From positions 1-64,000 of the forward strand of contig JBIOVM010000195.1 in assembly GCA_044867785.1 (NCBI GenBank): DNA of 64,000 nt. The letters are read 5' to 3'. Shown here piece by piece: positions 34,556 through 42,980 of the stretch (position 1 is the first letter of the stretch; every line of letters starts with the position of its first letter). Below the pieces are notes generated by a model that saw only the letters and a list, made by a program, of their open reading frames with translations, ran no database searches and was not told the origin of the DNA. Made by a program: the position numbers and the translations under genes. The DNA comes from DASRDR01 sp044867785. GTDB taxonomy: Bacteria; Methylomirabilota; Methylomirabilia; Rokubacteriales; DASRDR01.

Positions 34556-35371
34556 CTACCGCGTCGTGCGCGGCGTGACCAGCGGATTCAGCCCTCGCTC
34601 GCTCCGGAGGTCGCCGGCGGCACGCTCGGCGTCGGCCCGCGACTGGTATGACCCGACTCGGACCCGGTAGCGCGGTCGCCCGTCTTCCGTGATGGAGGGA
34701 AAGACGTAGGCGTCGAAGCCCCGCGCCGCCAGGCGGGACCGGAGCTCCTCGGCGAGCGCCCGGCTGCGGAAGGCGCTCACCTGCACCGTCCAGGTATCGG
34801 GCTCCGCGGGCGCCGGGGCCGCGGCGAGCTGGGCGGGCGGAGGCCGCGGCGGCGCCGCCTTCGGCGCGCGGGCGGTGCGGGCGGGCCGCACCGGCTCCGC
34901 GACCTTGGGCGCCGACGGAGGAGAGGGCGGGGCGGCCGCCGCCGCGGGCGGCGTCGCTTGCTCCGGCGCAGACGGGGCCGGCGGTGACGTCTCGTCCGTC
35001 GCGGCCGAGGCGGCGCCACGCGCCGCCGGCTCCTCCTTCGTGACCAGGCGCTCCTCGATGGTCGGCTTCCCGACCTGGGGGAGATCCGGGGTCGGCGCGG
35101 TGAGCGTCCGGTAGAAGGTGACCTTCTCCTCCGTCCGCGTGGCCGCACTCTTGGCGGGCGTCTCGGCCCTCCCGGGCGCGTCCGGGCGTCCGAGCTCCCG
35201 CGCGGCCTCGAGCCGCGCCGCTCCCCGTCGTCCCATCTCGCGTCCCACGATGACGCCGCCCGCGAAGAGCAGGCCCGCGATGAGACAGAACACCGCGCCG
35301 AGGACGACCAGCTCCCGCCCGCCGAACCGGAACTCGTGGCGGGCCCGACCCAGACGCCGCGTCGCGATCAT
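34556..35371 (-). CDS. SPOR-domain membrane protein
   Basis: 271 residues. A basic cytoplasmic start is followed by one transmembrane helix (about 22-43, VLGAVFCLIAGLLFAGGVIVG), a long Pro/Ala linker and a C-terminal SPOR domain (about 195-268, WTVQVSAFRSRALAEELRSRL to YRVRVGSYQSRADAE). SPOR domains bind denuded glycan strands at division sites. It may therefore act in division or cell-wall maintenance. Its neighbours are argS (13 bases upstream) and hpt (6 bases downstream), probably on one transcript. Confidence 0.9.
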   Translation of the reverse strand: MIATRRLGRARHEFRFGGRELVVLGAVFCLIAGLLFAGGVIVGREMGRRGAARLEAARELGRPDAPGRAETPAKSAATRTEEKVTFYRTLTAPTPDLPQVGKPTIEERLVTKEEPAARGAASAATDETSPPAPSAPEQATPPAAAAAPPSPPSAPKVAEPVRPARTARAPKAAPPRPPPAQLAAAPAPAEPDTWTVQVSAFRSRALAEELRSRLAARGFDAYVFPSITEDGRPRYRVRVGSYQSRADAERAAGDLRSERGLNPLVTPRTTR

Positions 35372-35384
35372 GCGGGACGCCTCT

Positions 35385-37067
35385 TCACATGGACTCCGGC
35401 GCCGAGATCCCGAGCAGGCCGAGCCCGTTCCGGATCACGTGGGCGACCGCCCGAGCGAGCCCGAGGCGCGCGCGAGTCAGCTCGGGCTCCTCGGGACGGA
35501 CGATCCGGAACGCCGGGGCGTGGGTGCCGAGGTGGTGGTAGGCGTGAAGCTGCCCCGCCAGCTCGTACACGTAGACGGCGACGCGGTGCGGCTCGAAGGC
35601 GCGCGCGGCCCCAGCCACGACGTGCGGGAAGCGCAGGAGCGCCTTCGCGAGGGCCAGCTCCTCCGGCGCCGTCAGCGGCGCCAGGTCGACCTCGCCCCAG
35701 GCGCTGGGCACGTCGACGCCGCGCTCGCGCGCGTGGTTGAAGACGCTCGCCACCCGCGCGTGGGCATACTGCACGTAGAACACCGGGTTCTTCTGCCAGT
35801 CCTGCTCGAGCGCGGCGTCCAGGTCGAAGTTGAGATGGCTCTCCGGGCTCCGCGTCACCATGAACCAGCGGAACACGTCGGCGCTCCCGACCTGGTCGAG
35901 GAGGTCGTCGACCGTGACGTAGGTGGCGCGGCGCGTGGACATCTTCACCTCGACGCCCCCGCGCGTGATCGTCACGAACTGGTGGATCAAGTAGCGGATC
36001 CGGTCGGCCGGCAGCCCGAGCGCCGCGATGGCGGCGACGACGTCCTTGGCCTCCTCGATGTGGTCCGCCCCCTGGACGTTCAGGATCCGGTCGAAGCCGC
36101 GCCCGAGCTTCTCCCGGTGGTACGCGATGTCCGGGAGGCGGTACGTCGGCTCTCCCGTCGACTTCACCAGGACGCGGTCCTGCGGGCGGCCGATCGCGGA
36201 GAAGCGGAGCCACACGGCGCCGTCCTTCTCGTAGACGAGCCCGGCATCCCGGAGGGCGCCCAGGGTCGCCTCCACCTTGCCCTCGGTATAGAGCGCGGCC
36301 TCGTTCGAGTAGACGTCGAAGCGGATGTCGAGTCGCTCGAGGGTCCGGCGGATGTCGGCGAAGATCGCGTCCTCCGCGGTCTGGCGGAAGAGATCGTCGT
36401 GCCCTTCGCCGACCAGCGCGTCCGCGTGCCGCTCCCGAAGGCCGGCGGCGATCTCCCGGATGTAGTCGCCCTGGTAGCCGTCCTCGGGCAGGCTCGCCGG
36501 GGCGCCGCCGAGCTCGAGGTACCGGGCCCGAACCGAGCCGCCGAGGATGCGCATCTGTCGGCCCGCGTTGTTGAAGTAGTACTCGCGGGTCGTCTCGTAA
36601 CCCATCGCCTGGAAAAGCCGGGCGACACTGTCTCCGAGGATCGCCTGTCGTCCGTGGCCCACCGTCAGGGGACCGGTCGGATTGGCGCTGACGAACTCCA
36701 CCATGGCCCGGCGGCCGCGGCCCTCGGTCTGGGCGCCGAAGCGCGGACCCTCGGCGAGGAGGCGCGCGAGCCCCGCCCGGCAGTACGCGGGAGCCAGGAA
36801 GACGTTCAGGAATCCGGGCCCGGCCACCTCCGCGCGCTCGATCTCCGCGACGCCCGGCAGGTTGGCGAGGATCGCCTCCGCGACCTGACGCGGCGGGCGC
36901 CGCTGGGCCTTGGCGAGGAGCATGGCGACGTTCGTCGCGTAGTCTCCGTGCGCAGGGTCGCGAGGCACTTCCCAGGCGACGTCGGACGGGGCCACGGAAG
37001 GCAGACCAGCGCGGCCCAGGGCGTCCAAAAGCGCCCCGGACAGCACGCTTGTGACGTCGGTGACCAT
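35385..37067 (-). CDS. argS: arginyl-tRNA synthetase
   Basis: 560 residues of a class I aminoacyl-tRNA synthetase. SANPTGPLTVGHGR carries the HIGH-like motif near residue 120, and VKMSTRR stands in for KMSKS. The N-terminal Add1-like domain and the C-terminal DALR anticodon-binding domain (about 440-560, HYxHLGTHAP region) complete the protein. It charges tRNA-Arg with arginine. I chose the ATG at 37067; a GTG at 37079 would add four residues. It heads the housekeeping run that continues leftward to tsaE. Confidence 0.96.
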   Translation of the reverse strand: MVTDVTSVLSGALLDALGRAGLPSVAPSDVAWEVPRDPAHGDYATNVAMLLAKAQRRPPRQVAEAILANLPGVAEIERAEVAGPGFLNVFLAPAYCRAGLARLLAEGPRFGAQTEGRGRRAMVEFVSANPTGPLTVGHGRQAILGDSVARLFQAMGYETTREYYFNNAGRQMRILGGSVRARYLELGGAPASLPEDGYQGDYIREIAAGLRERHADALVGEGHDDLFRQTAEDAIFADIRRTLERLDIRFDVYSNEAALYTEGKVEATLGALRDAGLVYEKDGAVWLRFSAIGRPQDRVLVKSTGEPTYRLPDIAYHREKLGRGFDRILNVQGADHIEEAKDVVAAIAALGLPADRIRYLIHQFVTITRGGVEVKMSTRRATYVTVDDLLDQVGSADVFRWFMVTRSPESHLNFDLDAALEQDWQKNPVFYVQYAHARVASVFNHARERGVDVPSAWGEVDLAPLTAPEELALAKALLRFPHVVAGAARAFEPHRVAVYVYELAGQLHAYHHLGTHAPAFRIVRPEEPELTRARLGLARAVAHVIRNGLGLLGISAPESM

Positions 37068-37145
37068 GGCGTCGTCCACTATAGCCCACGTCCCCAGAGG
37101 GTCGAAGAAAAAGCAGGGTTACGGCGCGTCAGCGCAGTCTAGCTC

Positions 37146-38219
37146 TCAGCGTAGCTGAAACTCGACGGGCAGTCGAATGACGAGCGGCCGCCCGACGACG
37201 CCCGGAGGGAACGGAAACGGCGCCGCGCCTCGCACCGCCGTCACCGCGGCGGTCCGGAGGGTCTCGACCCTCGCGCCGGCGACGACCTCGACGCCGACCA
37301 GGCGTCCCTCGGCGCCCACGCGCACCTCGAGCTCCACGATGCCGTGTTGCCCGCGCCGCGCGGCCGCCGACGGATAGACGAGCCGGTCCTGAACGCGCTG
37401 GCGGAGTAGGCGCACGTACGCGTCGTACTCCGGAGGGATGCCGCCCGCGCGAGGCTCGCCGTCGCCGGTCCCCGAGGGTCGCACGTCGCTCGGCACGAGG
37501 CCCGCGACATCGCCCGCGCCGCCGCCGGCGGACGCGCGCGTATCGCCGCCGGACGGCGCGGCGGCCGGCGACATCCCCGACGGAATGGTGAGCACTTCGC
37601 CGGCGCCGCGCGACGAGAAGGGCGCGGTCCCCGCTCCCTGACGTTCGTCCGACGAAGGGCCGAGCGGCACCGGCGGTGTCGGCGTGGAGGCCGACACCGT
37701 CGCCTCGCCGGGCGGCAGAAGCGGAGACGAAGCCGGAGCGGGACGCGGCGCGGGAGCCGCCGCGACCGCCAGCGGCGCGACGTCACGCGAGAGCGCCGGC
37801 GCCCCCGGCGGCGGCGCGGGACGGGGCTCGGGGGCAACCGGCGCGACCGGCGGCCGCTCGATCTCGGGCGTCTGGATCACCGACTCGCTCGGCGGCGGCG
37901 GCGGCGGGGTCGCCGCGCGCGCACCCGGCGCGCGCGCGTCCGGTCGCTCGGGGACGCTCGCGGGCGCGGGCGGCACGAGGGGCGTGGTGACGGCGCGCCC
38001 CGCGCCGGGATCACCCCGGCGCGGGCGAGACGCAGGCGCGTCGCTCACCGCAGTCCTTTCGTTCGTCGCGCGGACCGGCTCGACCAGGTCCACGTAGAGC
38101 GCCGCCGGCGGCGCCGGCAGGCTTCCCGCGAGCCAGAGCGCGCCGAGCGCGCCGACGGTCACCACGGCGCCGCCGTGGGCCAGCGCCGAGAGCGCGACGG
38201 CGGGACCGAGGCCGCGCAT
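37146..38219 (-). CDS. TonB-family energy-transducing protein
   Basis: 357 residues. One N-terminal membrane anchor (about 10-32) leads into a very long Pro/Ala/Gly-rich periplasmic linker (about 45-265). A C-terminal TonB domain follows, with QDRLVYPSAAARRGQHGIVEL and VVGRPLVIRLPVEF. TonB passes proton-motive energy from ExbB/ExbD to outer-membrane receptors. It ends the btuB-cbiZ-cbiB run, 43 bases after cbiB, so it is probably the dedicated partner of the BtuB receptor. No exbB or exbD is present in the window. I chose the ATG at 38219, at the start of the anchor. Confidence 0.88.
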   Translation of the reverse strand: MRGLGPAVALSALAHGGAVVTVGALGALWLAGSLPAPPAALYVDLVEPVRATNERTAVSDAPASRPRRGDPGAGRAVTTPLVPPAPASVPERPDARAPGARAATPPPPPPSESVIQTPEIERPPVAPVAPEPRPAPPPGAPALSRDVAPLAVAAAPAPRPAPASSPLLPPGEATVSASTPTPPVPLGPSSDERQGAGTAPFSSRGAGEVLTIPSGMSPAAAPSGGDTRASAGGGAGDVAGLVPSDVRPSGTGDGEPRAGGIPPEYDAYVRLLRQRVQDRLVYPSAAARRGQHGIVELEVRVGAEGRLVGVEVVAGARVETLRTAAVTAVRGAAPFPFPPGVVGRPLVIRLPVEFQLR

Positions 38220-38262
38220 CCTCAGGCTCCGGCGCCGCGTCGGACGGCCAGGGCGCCGGCCG

Positions 38263-39207
38263 TCACCGGGAATCTCTCCCAAGAAGGGCGACGCCCGCGG
38301 CCACGAGGATGCTGACCGCCGCCGCCGCGCCCAGGACGCGCCGCGCGCGGCGAATCGCGTCGGGAGACGAAGGCAGCGGGGCGCTCCCCAGGCGATATGC
38401 GCCGCGCTTCGCGAGCCCCACTCCAAGCGCCCCCGCCATCGCCGCCATCGGCCAGCCGGCGTTCGGGCTCTTCGTACGCCCGTGCTGGGCCCACGCCGCG
38501 CGAGCGGCGCCCATCCCGTCTTCGCCGGTCACGGCCGCGCCCGCGGCGAGAGCCAGCGCGCCGAATCGTGCGGGCACGAGGTTCAGCAGGTCGTCGAGCC
38601 GCGCGGCCGCCTTGCCGAAGCGCTCGTAGCGCGCGTCGCGATAGCCCCACATGGCGTCGGCGGTGTTGATTGCGCGGTACGCCCATGCGCCCGGCAGCCC
38701 CGCCGCCGCGTAGGCGAGCACGGGCGCGGCGATGCTGTCGACGAGATTCTCGGCCGCCGACTCGATGGCGGCGGAAGCGACTTCGTCGGCCGCGAGGGTG
38801 GCCGTCGGTCGACTCACCAGATCGCGCGCCGCGCACACCCGCGCGGTCGCGAGGTGACCGTCGCGAAGCGCGGCCTCGACCGCGCCGGCAGCCTCGCTCA
38901 AGCGCCGGAGCGCAAACGCGGGCTTGAGGGCAAGCGCCTCGATCAGGACGCCTGGCCACCCCAGCCGACGCGCCGCGGCCGCGACCAGACGCGCCGCCAT
39001 CCAGGCACCGATGGTCACGATCGCCACCGCAGCGCCCCCGTCGGCGACGCTGCGCCCGGGCGCCCGCCGCTCCGCCCAGGCGAGCGCCCATCCCACCCAG
39101 ACCACCGGGTGCGAGCGCGCCGGCGGCTCGCCCGCCGCCAGGTCGACTCCCGTGGCGAGCAGCACGGCGGCCGCCCGGCGCCAGGACGTGGAGGGGATTC
39201 GCCTCAC
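38263..39207 (-). CDS. cbiB: adenosylcobinamide-phosphate synthase
   Basis: 314 residues with four or five membrane helices. It has the family landmarks GEPPARSHPVVWVG near residue 30, AENLVDSIAAPVLAYAAAGLPGAWAYRAINTADAMWGY-type sequence in the middle and a C-terminal hydrophobic anchor. CbiB attaches (R)-1-amino-2-propanol or its phosphate to adenosylcobyric acid. Beside CbiZ it re-uses the cobyric acid that CbiZ releases. The start is a GTG at 39207 sharing four bases with the cbiZ stop; the frame continues open upstream but overlaps cbiZ. Confidence 0.93.
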   Translation of the reverse strand: MRRIPSTSWRRAAAVLLATGVDLAAGEPPARSHPVVWVGWALAWAERRAPGRSVADGGAAVAIVTIGAWMAARLVAAAARRLGWPGVLIEALALKPAFALRRLSEAAGAVEAALRDGHLATARVCAARDLVSRPTATLAADEVASAAIESAAENLVDSIAAPVLAYAAAGLPGAWAYRAINTADAMWGYRDARYERFGKAAARLDDLLNLVPARFGALALAAGAAVTGEDGMGAARAAWAQHGRTKSPNAGWPMAAMAGALGVGLAKRGAYRLGSAPLPSSPDAIRRARRVLGAAAAVSILVAAGVALLGRDSR

Positions 39208-39842
39208 CGCGAGGGAATCCCCTGCCCGACCGCCCGGCGCACCGCTTTCGCCAGGCACCAGCCGACCATCGTGCCGGATCCGAGGTATGGGAGGACCGGC
39301 CCGCGCCCGGTCCAGGCGACGACCACCGCGTCGGTGACGGTTCCCGTGGCCGGCGCCCCATCCGCCGACGCGATCCCGGCCTCGACGAGCGCGCCGACCT
39401 TGGCTTCCGTCGCGGTGATCACCCCGTTCACGGCCGTCGCGCGCTCCATCGCCGCGTCGAGCAGCACGACGACGTTGATCGTCGACGGCTGCCACGCGAC
39501 GGGCGGCGTCAGGCCCGCCGCCACCGGCATCCCGAGCCCGACGGTCGCCAGAACCCCGACGCGGACCCCGTCGGCTTCTTCCCACGCGATGCGCGCGTCC
39601 TCGGTCCGCGCCGCGGTCATGAGTCCGACGAACGGCTCGGCGATCCCGAGCCGCTCGGCGAAGTCCCGGAGATCGCCAGCCGGATCGACGCACCGGTGAC
39701 CCTCGGGCACTCGCATGTTCACCAGGTGGTGGGCAGCGTCGAGGCCGCCGCCCACCACGGCCGAGCCGAGCACGCGGAGCGGCGCCGCGCTCCGCACCCA
39801 CGTGGCGTCCGGGCCGACGTCGATCTCGACGCCCGCGATCAC
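39204..39842 (-). CDS. cbiZ: adenosylcobinamide amidohydrolase
   Basis: 212 residues of the CbiZ family: APLRVLGSAVVGGG, GLMTAARTEDARI, the STINVVVLLDAAM segment and TGTVTDAVVVAW. CbiZ cleaves the aminopropanol side chain from adenosylcobinamide (and in some bacteria from adenosylpseudocobalamin), giving adenosylcobyric acid. That product is the substrate of CbiB encoded immediately downstream. The start is a GTG at 39842, about 90 bases after the btuB stop. With btuB, cbiB and cobU it forms a salvage or remodelling module, mostly known from archaea and some bacteria. Confidence 0.92.
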   Translation of the reverse strand: MIAGVEIDVGPDATWVRSAAPLRVLGSAVVGGGLDAAHHLVNMRVPEGHRCVDPAGDLRDFAERLGIAEPFVGLMTAARTEDARIAWEEADGVRVGVLATVGLGMPVAAGLTPPVAWQPSTINVVVLLDAAMERATAVNGVITATEAKVGALVEAGIASADGAPATGTVTDAVVVAWTGRGPVLPYLGSGTMVGWCLAKAVRRAVGQGIPSR

Positions 39843-39933
39843 AGGTCGCCTCGCCCTCGCGTCGACGGGCCCGCCCGACGGATCCGCCTGATCGACGCCC
39901 CATCCACCGCCATCGGTCCTCCGGCAGTCGCCG

Positions 39934-41895
39934 TCAATCGAAATGCGCGCGGATCCCGCCCACGACCCAGGTGCCCAGCGCGGGGAACCCCGCGACCTCG
40001 GAGTAGTCCTCGTTGAAGAGGTTCGTCGCGCGGACGTGCACCGTGATGCCGGAGAGGGCTCCCCAGCGCTTGATCGGGAGTCGGTACGCCGCGGCGGCGT
40101 TGACCACGGTGTAGCCGGGGTTCCGCGGCTGGCCGGGCGCCTCGAACTGGCTCGACAGGACCTGCACCTCGCCGGACAGGGTCAAGCCGGGCAAGGGCTC
40201 CCAGGTGGCCGTCACCGCGAGGGCGTTCTTCGCGATGCGCCGGAGCGGATCGCCCGTCGTCCGGTCCTCCGAATCGGTGTACGTGTAGGCGAGCCCCACG
40301 ACGAGCCCGTCGATCGGGGCGACGCTCGCCTCCACCTCGACGCCCTCCGTGCGGGCCTTGCCGACGTTCTGCGCCTGGAAGCAGAAGTTCGTCGGGTCGA
40401 TCAGCGTGGACTGGATGAGGTCGGTGAAGTCGTTCCGGAAGTAGGTCGCCGCGAGCCGAACGCGCCGCGCCCAGAGATGCTGCTCGACGCCGGCGTCCCA
40501 GCTCCGGCTCTCCTCGGTCCGGAGGTCGGGGTTCCCGAACGAGGGACACGGCGGGAAGGCGGGGAAGAAGAGCTCGTTGAACGTGGGCGCGCGGAACCCC
40601 TGCCCCCAGCTGCCCTTGAGCCGGGTGTCGGTCTCTTTGACGAGGTACGAGAGGGCCACGCGGGCGGTGGCCTTGTCCTCGAAGGCGCTGTTGGCGTCGT
40701 AGCGAACGCCCCCGGTGAGGAAGAGCCGCTCGAACAGGCGCAGCTGGTCCTGCAGGACGATGGCCCAGGAGTCGGTGGTCTCGTCGTAGCTTCCCTTCAC
40801 CTCGCCGGTCTCGTTGCGATACTCGGCGCCGACGGTGATCGTGTTCCACGGCACCGGGGTGATGAAGTGGTACCACTCCGCCTCGAACCGGGTCGTGAAG
40901 ATGTCCGAGTCGAACGCGAACGGATGCGCGGGATCGGGCTGGTCCCTGAACTCGAGCGTCTCGTCCACGATCCCTACCCGCAGCCGGTGTTCCCAGATGG
41001 ACGTCCACGGCTGGCGCCACTCGAGCGACAGGAGCCAGAGCCGATCGTCCTGGCTGCGGTTCGGGTCGAAGTCCGGAAACACGGTGGCGAACGGAAGCCC
41101 GCGGTGCCCGTCCTGGAAGCGGCCGACGAGCGACAGCTCGCCCTTACCCGGCAGCGCGTAGCCGAGCCGCGCGTTCACGGCGATGAGCTCGTGCTCGTCG
41201 TTGTCGAACTGGCCGCCGAAGTCGAGCCGGCTCGCCCCGAGCGAGTAGCTCCACCGGCCCGCGCCGCCCCCGACGCCGACGCGCTCCCGGAACGTCTCGT
41301 AGTTGCCGGCCTCGAGGTCCACGAAGGCCGACGGGGGGCCCTGGCCGCGCTTGGTGATGATGTGGACCACGCCGCCGATCGCGTCGGCGCCGTAGAGCGT
41401 CGACTGCGGGCCCCGCAGGACCTCGATGCGCTCGATGTCGTCGAGCGTGAGGTCGGCGAAGTCGAAGTCGCCCGAGGTCGCGCTCTTGACCCGCACGCCG
41501 TCGACCAGGACCTGCACCTGGGTCGGGTTGGCGCCACGGATGCGGATGGTCGTGAGCTTGCCCGGGCTGCCCGAGGTCTCCACCTGGACGCCGGGGATGG
41601 TCCGCAGCACTTCGTCGACCTCCCGGTACTCCTGCACGCGCATCTCGTCCTCGTCCCTCACCGTCACCGACGCGCCGGTCTGCTGGGCCGGCTCCTCGCT
41701 GCGGGTCGACGTCACCACCACGGGATCGGCTCGCCGGACTTCGGGCGCGGGCGCCGGGACCGGCGGCACCGTCGGGGTCGGCTGCGCGGCCGCCCGCCCG
41801 CCTCCGATCACCGCGAGCAAAAGCAAAAACGGGGTCAGGCCTCGACTTTGACTTCCAACCACTCGCCTCGTACGTGGCGTCGTTTCGGATCGCAT
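39934..41895 (-). CDS. btuB: TonB-dependent outer-membrane cobalamin receptor
   Basis: 653 residues: a signal peptide (about 1-37, cleavage after GRAAAQ), a proline-rich spacer, a TonB-box-like DPVVVTSTR, a plug domain (about 70-185, with GVQVETSGSPGKLTTIRIRG and VLRGPQSTLYG) and a 22-strand barrel closing with GGIRAHFD. Placement directly behind a cobalamin riboswitch makes a corrinoid substrate very likely. The ATG at 41895 has a strong GGAGGAGGA site. Unusually, the hydrophobic signal segment SRGLTPFLLLL is encoded by a copy of the dispersed TGACCCC repeat (41831-41856). CbiZ and CbiB follow. Confidence 0.94.
   Translation of the reverse strand: MRSETTPRTRRVVGSQSRGLTPFLLLLAVIGGGRAAAQPTPTVPPVPAPAPEVRRADPVVVTSTRSEEPAQQTGASVTVRDEDEMRVQEYREVDEVLRTIPGVQVETSGSPGKLTTIRIRGANPTQVQVLVDGVRVKSATSGDFDFADLTLDDIERIEVLRGPQSTLYGADAIGGVVHIITKRGQGPPSAFVDLEAGNYETFRERVGVGGGAGRWSYSLGASRLDFGGQFDNDEHELIAVNARLGYALPGKGELSLVGRFQDGHRGLPFATVFPDFDPNRSQDDRLWLLSLEWRQPWTSIWEHRLRVGIVDETLEFRDQPDPAHPFAFDSDIFTTRFEAEWYHFITPVPWNTITVGAEYRNETGEVKGSYDETTDSWAIVLQDQLRLFERLFLTGGVRYDANSAFEDKATARVALSYLVKETDTRLKGSWGQGFRAPTFNELFFPAFPPCPSFGNPDLRTEESRSWDAGVEQHLWARRVRLAATYFRNDFTDLIQSTLIDPTNFCFQAQNVGKARTEGVEVEASVAPIDGLVVGLAYTYTDSEDRTTGDPLRRIAKNALAVTATWEPLPGLTLSGEVQVLSSQFEAPGQPRNPGYTVVNAAAAYRLPIKRWGALSGITVHVRATNLFNEDYSEVAGFPALGTWVVGGIRAHFD
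41831..41856 (-). repeat. TGACCCC repeat copy A, inside btuB signal sequence
   Basis: The minus strand reads GGAAGTCAAAGTCGAGGCC followed by TGACCCC and a T-run. It is a near copy, in inverted orientation, of 42124-42156. It is translated as part of the BtuB signal peptide. Confidence 0.75.
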
Positions 41896-41931
41896 CGCGC
41901 ACTCCTCCTCCGCGAAGGGGTGTCGGTCGCG

Positions 41932-42110
41932 TGCGCCCCGACCGGTCTCCTGACTCGTGGCTCGTCGCGTCCGCCGCGCCTTCCCAGGGCGACTGGCCCC
42001 AGTGACGTCGAATGCGGGGACGCTCCCCACTCACAGTTGCGGGACAGTGCCGGACTCTCACCGGCTTCCCGGTATCGGGACGCTGCCTCGAACCGTCTGC
42101 TCTCTCACCT
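41932..42110 (-). promoter_or_regulatory. cobalamin (AdoCbl) riboswitch upstream of btuB
   Basis: Reading the minus strand from about 42095 downward, the conserved core appears in order: GGGAAGCCGGTGAGAGTCC, GGCACTGTCCCGCAACTGTGA, CACTGG, CCTGGGAAGGCG and finally GAGTCAGGAGACC. These are the invariant segments of the cobalamin riboswitch. The element ends about 40 bases before the btuB start, close enough to mask the ribosome-binding site when bound. It lies between btuD and btuB on the same strand, giving btuB-cbiZ-cbiB-tonB their own control. The exact outer boundaries are approximate. Confidence 0.93.
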
Positions 42111-42123
42111 CCTGGGGGTCGGA

Positions 42124-42156
42124 GATCAAAATCAAGGCCTGACCCCGGTTTTTGAG
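42124..42156 (+). repeat. TGACCCC repeat copy B, between btuD and the riboswitch
   Basis: The plus strand reads ATCAAAATCAAGGCC then TGACCCC and GGTTTTTGAG, matching the reverse complement of copy A over about 33 bases with few differences. With copy A it brackets the riboswitch as an inverted pair. It ends three bases before the btuD stop codon. Confidence 0.75.
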
Positions 42157-42158
42157 TT

Positions 42159-42980
42159 TCACGGCCGGGCGCCGAGCACGACGGGGCGGCCGGAGGATGG
42201 CAGTCGCTCGACCCACACCGGACAGCCGTAGGCGACCTCCAGCACCGCCTCCTCGAGGACCTCGCGAGGAGCGCCGAGCCGCACGGTGCGCCCCCCCGAG
42301 AGGAGGAGGAGGCGGTCGGCGAGGTCGGCCGCGAAGTTGAGGTCGTGGCTCACGAAGACCACCGTCATGCCGCGCTCCCGGTTCAGCCGGCGCAGGAGCC
42401 CGAGCAGATGCCGCTGGTGTCGGAGGTCCAGGTGGCTCGTCGGCTCGTCGAGCAGGAGGACGCGGGGCTCCTGGGCGAGCGCCCGGGCGAGGAGCGCCCG
42501 CTGGCGCTCGCCCCCCGCGAGGGCGTCGACCGGATGGGCGGCGAGCTCGAGCACACCGGCAAGCGCCATCGCCTCGCGCGCGCGCGCCAGGTCCTCGGGG
42601 CCCTCGAAGAGCCGTCCCGCGCCGCGGGGGAAGCGGCCCATCAGGGCGAGCTCCTCGACGCTGATCGGGAAGGCGATATGCTCCTCCTGCGGGACGACGG
42701 CCACCTCGCGCGCCAGCGCGAGCCGCCCAACCTCCGCGAGCGGCGCCCCGCGGAAGCGAATCTCCCCGCGAGCGGGCGCATGGATCTTCGACAGGAGCCG
42801 CAGGACCGTGGTCTTCCCGGAGCTGTTGGGGCCGACCAGGCCCAGCACTTCTCCCTCCCCGATCGTCAGCGTGAGGCCGGTCAGGCGGAACGCGCCGCCA
42901 TAGCCGAAGTCCACGTCCCGCATCGAGAGCACGGGCGCCCCGCTCCCGTCGGCCGGCGCGCGCACGGCGGGCGGGCTCAC
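42159..42980 (-). CDS. btuD: ABC transporter ATP-binding protein, corrinoid uptake
   Basis: 273 residues. Walker A is GPNSSGKT near residue 46, the Q-loop lies in VPQEEHIAFP, the signature is LAGGERQRA (a slight variant of LSGGQ), Walker B is VLLLDEPTSHLD and the switch histidine is in FVSHD. It is of the FecE/BtuD type. The start is the GTG at 42980, four bases inside the end of btuC; a much longer frame upstream merely overlaps btuC. It powers the BtuCDF importer. Confidence 0.93.
   Translation of the reverse strand: MSPPAVRAPADGSGAPVLSMRDVDFGYGGAFRLTGLTLTIGEGEVLGLVGPNSSGKTTVLRLLSKIHAPARGEIRFRGAPLAEVGRLALAREVAVVPQEEHIAFPISVEELALMGRFPRGAGRLFEGPEDLARAREAMALAGVLELAAHPVDALAGGERQRALLARALAQEPRVLLLDEPTSHLDLRHQRHLLGLLRRLNRERGMTVVFVSHDLNFAADLADRLLLLSGGRTVRLGAPREVLEEAVLEVAYGCPVWVERLPSSGRPVVLGARP

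Noticed and set aside
38263..39903. CbiB with a 230-residue N-terminal extension
   Set aside because: The extension is a shadow of cbiZ. The GTG at 39207 gives the normal family length and a 4-base overlap.
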